NCBI RefSeq assembly: GCF_025685395.1 | Contig: NZ_JAGSYA010000003.1 | Coordinates: forward strand, 682,001-746,000 | Direction: 5' to 3' | Source of the DNA: Terriglobus tenax | Lineage (GTDB): Bacteria; Acidobacteriota; Terriglobia; Terriglobales; Acidobacteriaceae | Length of the DNA: 64,000 nt | Shown: positions 60,008 to 64,000 of the stretch, one piece after another | Position numbering within the stretch: position 1 is the stretch's first letter | How the letters are laid out: each line of letters opens with the position of its first letter | Notes under the pieces: generated by a model | Databases searched by the model: none | What the model saw: only the letters and a program-made list of their open reading frames with translations | What the model was told of the DNA's origin: nothing | Position numbers and translations under genes: made by a program

Positions 60008-60862
60008 ATGTCCCTGAGTGTCCTGAACAACATCGCCGCGATTCGCGCGCAGAACAACCTTTCGCAGACGCAGAAGAGCCTGCAGAGCACGCTGACCCAG
60101 CTTTCTTCGGGTTCGCGTATCAACTCCGGTGCGGACGACGCAGCCGGCCTGGCCGTTGCCGATGGCCTGCATGCCAACGTTGCTGCCCTGAACCAGTCGG
60201 CCCGTAACGCCAGCGATGGCATCGGCCTGCTGCAGACCGCCGATGGCGCTCTGTCGCAGGTGACCAACCTGCTGAATCGTGCTGTTACCCTGGCGACCCA
60301 GGCTGCCAACGGTACCCTGAACTCGTCGCAGGTTTCCGCCGCCAACCAGGAGTACCAGAACATCCTGACCGAAGTCGGCAACATCGGCTCGACCACCAAC
60401 TTCAACGGCAACACGGTTTTCTCCAGCTCGGCGACAACGATTTTTGTTTCGGACGGAACCAGCTCCGGCGCGACCGCTTTCAGCGATACGACCGGCGCCC
60501 TGAGCACCGCAAGCGTGGGTACCGATGCGGCAGGCAACAGTGTTGATTTCACCGCTTCCGGCGTTGCGACTCTGACGGCCTCCACGGCGCAGACCGTGTT
60601 GACCAGCCTGACCACCGCCATTGCGGACGTTGCCTACCAGCGCGGTCAGCTTGGCGCCAACATCAACCAGCTCAGCGCGGCACAGTCGGTCGTCGCATCC
60701 CAGAGCGAAAACCTGACATCGGCTGAGTCCAACGTTCGTTCGACGGACTACGCCAGCGCCACCAGCGACCTGGCCAAGTTCCAGGTGCTGAGCCAGACGG
60801 GCATCAGCGCCCTGGCCCAGGCCAACCAGGTGCAGCAGCAGGTCCTGAAGCTCCTGCAATAA
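60008..60862 (+). CDS. fliC: Flagellin
   Basis: A 284-residue filament protein. The N-terminal D0/D1 region (MSLSVLNNIAAIRAQNNLSQ, LSSGSRINSGADDAAGLAVA) and the C-terminal D1/D0 (LAQANQVQQQVLKLLQ) are conserved. The middle is short, so the outer domains are small compared with enteric flagellins. The start follows aaggag. A terminator follows before fliD. Expression probably depends on the sigma-28 promoter upstream. Confidence 0.96.
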   Translation: MSLSVLNNIAAIRAQNNLSQTQKSLQSTLTQLSSGSRINSGADDAAGLAVADGLHANVAALNQSARNASDGIGLLQTADGALSQVTNLLNRAVTLATQAANGTLNSSQVSAANQEYQNILTEVGNIGSTTNFNGNTVFSSSATTIFVSDGTSSGATAFSDTTGALSTASVGTDAAGNSVDFTASGVATLTASTAQTVLTSLTTAIADVAYQRGQLGANINQLSAAQSVVASQSENLTSAESNVRSTDYASATSDLAKFQVLSQTGISALAQANQVQQQVLKLLQ

Positions 60863-60878
60863 TTCATGCGTTTCTTCG

Positions 60879-60920
60879 GGCGGATGGGAGCTACTCAAGT
60901 CCCATCCGCCATTTTTTCTT
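60879..60920 (+). terminator. fliC terminator
   Basis: GGCGGATGGGA (60879-60889) pairs perfectly with TCCCATCCGCC (60900-60910), followed by attttttc. It allows much more fliC than fliD mRNA. Confidence 0.93.
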
Positions 60921-60978
60921 GCAGTAAGTTAATCCATCGTCAGGGATGTTTGGCAACTGACGTGCGAAGAGTCTTGGC

Positions 60979-62340
60979 ATGGGGACAGTCGGTCTTACAT
61001 TCGGTTCAGCTACCAGCGGAAACGGCTTTGACGTGGCCACGACCGTCAATTCGATCGTTGCCATTCGCCAGGGGATTGAGACGCCATGGAAAAACCAGCT
61101 CACCAGTCTGCAGAGCCAGGACACGGTGCTCTCCCAGATTGGGACAGACCTGGCGACGCTTTCAAGCAGCCTGACCAGTCTTACGGACTTCAACGGCGTT
61201 CTGGCGCAGAAGCAGGGTTCCAGCTCCGCCGCCAATATTCTTTCTCTCTCATCGGCATCAAGCACAGCGGTTGCCGGGAGTCATACCGTGGTTGTGCAGT
61301 CGCTGGCACAGACCTCCTCTCTGTATTCCAGTACCATCTCCAGCGCGACGGCCTCCATCAGCGGATCACTCACGATTCAAGTCGGCAGTGATACAGGGCA
61401 GGCCGTGGATGTTCCCTCGGGGGGAAGTCTTACCGACTATGCCACGGCGATTAACGCTGCCGGCATCGGTGTCCGCGCAAGTGTCATCAGCGATAGTTCA
61501 GGTGCCCGTCTCTCGCTCGTTAGCCAGACCAGCGGCTCAGCCGGTGCGTTGACCGTGACCGGCAGTATCAGTGACAGCAGCGGAAACTCAATCACTCTGC
61601 AGCAGGGACAACAAGCCAGGGATGCGCAACTGACGGTCGATGGCGTAGCGATCACCAGCAGTTCCAATACGGTGAGCGGAGCCATTCCCGGAGTGTCGTT
61701 TCAGCTTGTTTCCGCGGACCTGAACACACCCGTTCAGGTTGTGATCGCTAATGACAACTCCTCGATTGAAACAGCCTTCAACAGCTTTGTGACCGCCTAT
61801 AACACGGTATCGAAGGAACTGACCGCGCAGTCGACGGTCAGCAGCGGAGGCACGGCCCCGGCTCTATCGGGAACCTCCACGCTTGCCTTATTGCAGCAGC
61901 AGTTGACTTCAGCTTTGTTTGGCGGAGCTGGCAGCGGATCGATCAAGAGTATCGACCAGTTGGGCATCACGGTTCAGAAGGATGGCACGCTCAGCTTCGA
62001 TGCGACCGGCCTGGAAGCGACCCTGACAAGGCACTTTGATGATGTTGTTGGATTTTTGCAGAACACGGGTAGCTTCGGTCAGCATTTTCGTTCGGTGGTC
62101 GATGGGCTTGGCTCTGGCTCTACGACCGGCATTATTTACGGTGCTCAGCGCGAAAACACAGCCAAGGAACGGGCTTTGAACGACAGCATTTCAGCCACGG
62201 AAGATCGTATTGCCAACTTTAAAACGCAGTTGACCTCGCAACTTACCGCCGCCAACCAGATCCTGCAGTCCATTCCGGATCAACTTGGTCAGGTAGACAA
62301 GATTTATGCGGCAATCACTGGCTACAACACGAAGGGATAA
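60979..62340 (+). CDS. fliD: Flagellar filament cap protein FliD (HAP2)
   Basis: A 453-residue cap protein that folds flagellin at the filament tip. The Ser/Thr-rich body has the FliD N-terminal pattern (SATSGNGFDVATTVNSIVAI, WKNQLTSLQSQDTVLSQI) and the C-terminal coiled-coil (ENTAKERALNDSISATEDRI) ending in a helix before the stop. fliS follows after 6 bases. No second clear sigma-28 promoter is visible in front of it. Confidence 0.93.
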   Translation: MGTVGLTFGSATSGNGFDVATTVNSIVAIRQGIETPWKNQLTSLQSQDTVLSQIGTDLATLSSSLTSLTDFNGVLAQKQGSSSAANILSLSSASSTAVAGSHTVVVQSLAQTSSLYSSTISSATASISGSLTIQVGSDTGQAVDVPSGGSLTDYATAINAAGIGVRASVISDSSGARLSLVSQTSGSAGALTVTGSISDSSGNSITLQQGQQARDAQLTVDGVAITSSSNTVSGAIPGVSFQLVSADLNTPVQVVIANDNSSIETAFNSFVTAYNTVSKELTAQSTVSSGGTAPALSGTSTLALLQQQLTSALFGGAGSGSIKSIDQLGITVQKDGTLSFDATGLEATLTRHFDDVVGFLQNTGSFGQHFRSVVDGLGSGSTTGIIYGAQRENTAKERALNDSISATEDRIANFKTQLTSQLTAANQILQSIPDQLGQVDKIYAAITGYNTKG

Positions 62341-62346
62341 CCAAAG

Positions 62347-62823
62347 ATGAACGGCTACGAACAGCAGGCACTCGCGGGCTCGACCGGAATTGAACTTGTC
62401 GTGGCTCTCTACGACGGCGCGCTGCGCTTTCTTTACCGCGCGGCACAGTGTGTGGACGAGCATGATATTCACGGTCGTCGGACAGCGGTCAAGCGCGTGA
62501 CCGATATCTTTATCTACCTGCAGACCACGCTGCGTACGGATGTCTGCGCAAAGACTACCGCGGCGCTGGCTGACTTCTACGCCGCCATGTTCCAGCTCAC
62601 GCTGGAGGCATCGCACTACGAATCGCGCGAGCAGTTTGAAGAGGTGATTGCCTGCGTGAAGGAAGTCCGTGAGGCCTGGGTTGTTGCCGCCCGCGACCCT
62701 GAAGCCCGGAGCGTGATGCCGCGTGACCTGCGGACACGCCAGGAATCCCTTGCGAAGACGATGCCAGCTGCCGCCATGCAGACTCCCGAGGCAGCGTCTG
62801 CTTCCTCAAGCTGGAGCGCCTAG
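62347..62823 (+). CDS. fliS: Flagellar export chaperone FliS
   Basis: A 158-residue chaperone that keeps flagellin unfolded for export. The start MNGYEQQALAGSTGIELVVA then LYDGALRFLYRAAQCV is the FliS signature. The C-terminal 35 residues are an Ala/Ser-rich extension beyond the usual length. The stop overlaps the convergent ABC transporter stop in CTAG. Confidence 0.93.
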   Translation: MNGYEQQALAGSTGIELVVALYDGALRFLYRAAQCVDEHDIHGRRTAVKRVTDIFIYLQTTLRTDVCAKTTAALADFYAAMFQLTLEASHYESREQFEEVIACVKEVREAWVVAARDPEARSVMPRDLRTRQESLAKTMPAAAMQTPEAASASSSWSA

Positions 62824-64000
62824 GCGGTTACCGCAATCTCTTCTTCGAGCTGCTGCTTCTCATACAGGCTGGTGTAGTAGCCACCAAGCGACAGCAGCTC
62901 TTCATGTGTGCCCAGCTCGGCAATGCGGCCATCAATCAGCACGGCGATCTGGTCGGCATTCGATGCCGTTGAGACACGGTGCGAGATAAAGATCGTCGTG
63001 CGGCCCTGCATCGCATGCTTCAGGCCGCTCAGAATCTTCTCTTCGGTGTAGGTATCGACCGAGGCCAGGGCATCATCCAGAATCAGGATGCGCGGATCGC
63101 GGATCAGCGCGCGGGCAATGGCTGTGCGCTGCTTCTGTCCGCCAGACAGAGTAATGCCACGCTCGCCCACCAGGGTGTCAAAGCCGTTGGGGAACTCCTG
63201 GATCTCTGCCGCAATGTGCGCCGTGGTCGCGGCCTGCACAATCTGCTCATCGGTCGCGCTCTCCACGCCAAAGGCAATGTTTCCGCGGATGCTTTCCGAG
63301 AACAGGAAGGTCTCCTGCGGTACGAAGCCAATATTGCTGCGCAGCACCGTCAGCGGATAGTTGCGAATGGGGATGCCATCAATCAGCACCTGGCCGTCCG
63401 GAGCATCCAGCAGGCGGGGAATCAGGTTCACAAGCGTCGACTTACCTGAACCTGTCGGGCCAACGATCGCCAGCGATGTGCCTGCCGGAACCTTCAACGC
63501 AACGCCATGCAGCACCGGCGCATTCGATCCATAGGCGAAGTCCAGTCCGCGGAACTCAATCTCTCCACGCAGTTTCAGGTCCTTTGCAATGGAGGCGTCG
63601 ACAGCGGAGTTATCAATCGCCGCCTGGTACTTCAACAGTTCATCAATACGAGCGACCGATGCTGTTCCGCGTTGGAAAAGGTTCACCACCCATCCCAACG
63701 CAATCATGGGCCAGGTAAGCTGCACGATGATGATGGCGAAAGCGGTAAAGTTGCCGGCCGAGACATGGCCCTTTACCACCTCGTGTCCACCGACCAGCAG
63801 CGTAATCACCATGGCGAAGCCGAGCACGAACTCCAGCGTGGGCCACAGCATGGCCATCAGGCGAACCAGCAGCAGGCTGCGGCGGATGTACTCGCGGTTG
63901 GCCTCTTCCCAGCTGGCAATCTCAGCCTCTTCCTGCGCGAAGGCACGGATAAAGCGGGCTCCGGAAAAGTTCTCCTGTGCCTTGGCCGAGATCTCCGAGA
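62820..64000 (-). CDS. ABC exporter, fused membrane/ATPase type, 5' end outside window
   Basis: The open frame runs to the window edge, so the N-terminal helices are missing. The visible 393 residues carry the end of the membrane domain (helices around FAMVITLLVGG and FAIIIVQLTWP) and a full ATPase: Walker A VGPTGSGKST, Q-loop FVPQETFLF, signature LSGGQKQRTAIA, Walker B RILILDDALASVD and the H-switch FISHRVST. MsbA-like lipid or drug exporters have this layout; the substrate is unknown. Confidence 0.92.
   Translation of the reverse strand, partial: SEISAKAQENFSGARFIRAFAQEEAEIASWEEANREYIRRSLLLVRLMAMLWPTLEFVLGFAMVITLLVGGHEVVKGHVSAGNFTAFAIIIVQLTWPMIALGWVVNLFQRGTASVARIDELLKYQAAIDNSAVDASIAKDLKLRGEIEFRGLDFAYGSNAPVLHGVALKVPAGTSLAIVGPTGSGKSTLVNLIPRLLDAPDGQVLIDGIPIRNYPLTVLRSNIGFVPQETFLFSESIRGNIAFGVESATDEQIVQAATTAHIAAEIQEFPNGFDTLVGERGITLSGGQKQRTAIARALIRDPRILILDDALASVDTYTEEKILSGLKHAMQGRTTIFISHRVSTASNADQIAVLIDGRIAELGTHEELLSLGGYYTSLYEKQQLEEEIAVTA

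Overview
The window is a 64 kb piece of a GC-rich (about 60%) chromosome from a Gram-negative, flagellated, aerobic heterotroph. Outer-membrane lipoprotein machinery (lnt, an OmpA-type lipoprotein), many secreted proteins of Acidobacteria flavour, a bactofilin, an AT-hook-like small protein, a type B succinate dehydrogenase and the gene style all suggest an acidobacterium of the Terriglobus/Granulicella/Edaphobacter group. That assignment rests on family recognition only. It is a core-genome region: I see no prophage, transposase, CRISPR array, rRNA or tRNA gene, and no gap over 300 bases. Gaps of 200-300 bases hold promoters, hairpins or short dispersed repeats.

Layout. 0-8 kb: 3' end of lysA, a secreted GH3 glycosidase with an amino-acid permease, a Tat-exported phosphatase, two tandem LysE exporters and a GT39 membrane glycosyltransferase. 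8-16 kb: zinc metallopeptidase, SGNH hydrolase, two tandem PrpE-like phosphoesterases, uvrC, an OmpA lipoprotein, an MscS channel and a DUF3311 protein. 16-22 kb: mazG, a GNAT transferase and an enolase-superfamily racemase that may form a D-to-L amino-acid pathway, bactofilin, methyltransferase, MBL-fold hydrolase and a small AT-hook-like protein. 22-33 kb: large APC permease, lnt, prfB with its programmed frameshift, DinB, CoA-binding protein, a DsbD-type reductase with an NTF2-like protein, SDR, tadA and a cytochrome P460.

33-44 kb: PLD-like lipoprotein; an agmatine-to-putrescine operon (aguB, an unrecognised low-GC gene, aguA, HD hydrolase) divergent from glutamine synthetase; then icd, mqo and mdh, and two cyclophilins. 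44-56 kb: several secreted proteins and peptidases (an HExxH protein, M19 dipeptidase, a DUF885 protein and proteins of unknown role), sdhCAB, a PHP-domain protein and rdgB. 56-64 kb: an outer-membrane protein with a His/Met-rich N-terminus plus a small Cys/His-rich secreted protein, the flagellar operon flbD-motA-motB divergent from fliC-fliD-fliS, and the 5'-truncated end of an ABC exporter gene.

Metabolic logic: icd, sdhCAB, mqo and mdh cover much of the TCA cycle, with two routes from malate to oxaloacetate. The agu genes release ammonia next to glutamine synthetase. The flagellar genes appear to be driven by a back-to-back pair of sigma-28-type promoters with identical 11-nt spacers. The non-coding interest lies in four families of short dispersed repeats, a triple hairpin inside the sdh operon and two long inverted repeats with equal 24-nt spacers. 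I did not find a clearly new multi-gene system. The best leads for new biology are the unknown gene inside the agu operon, the secreted HExxH protein, the internally duplicated secreted protein, the bactofilin-methyltransferase pair and the metal-handling candidate pair.
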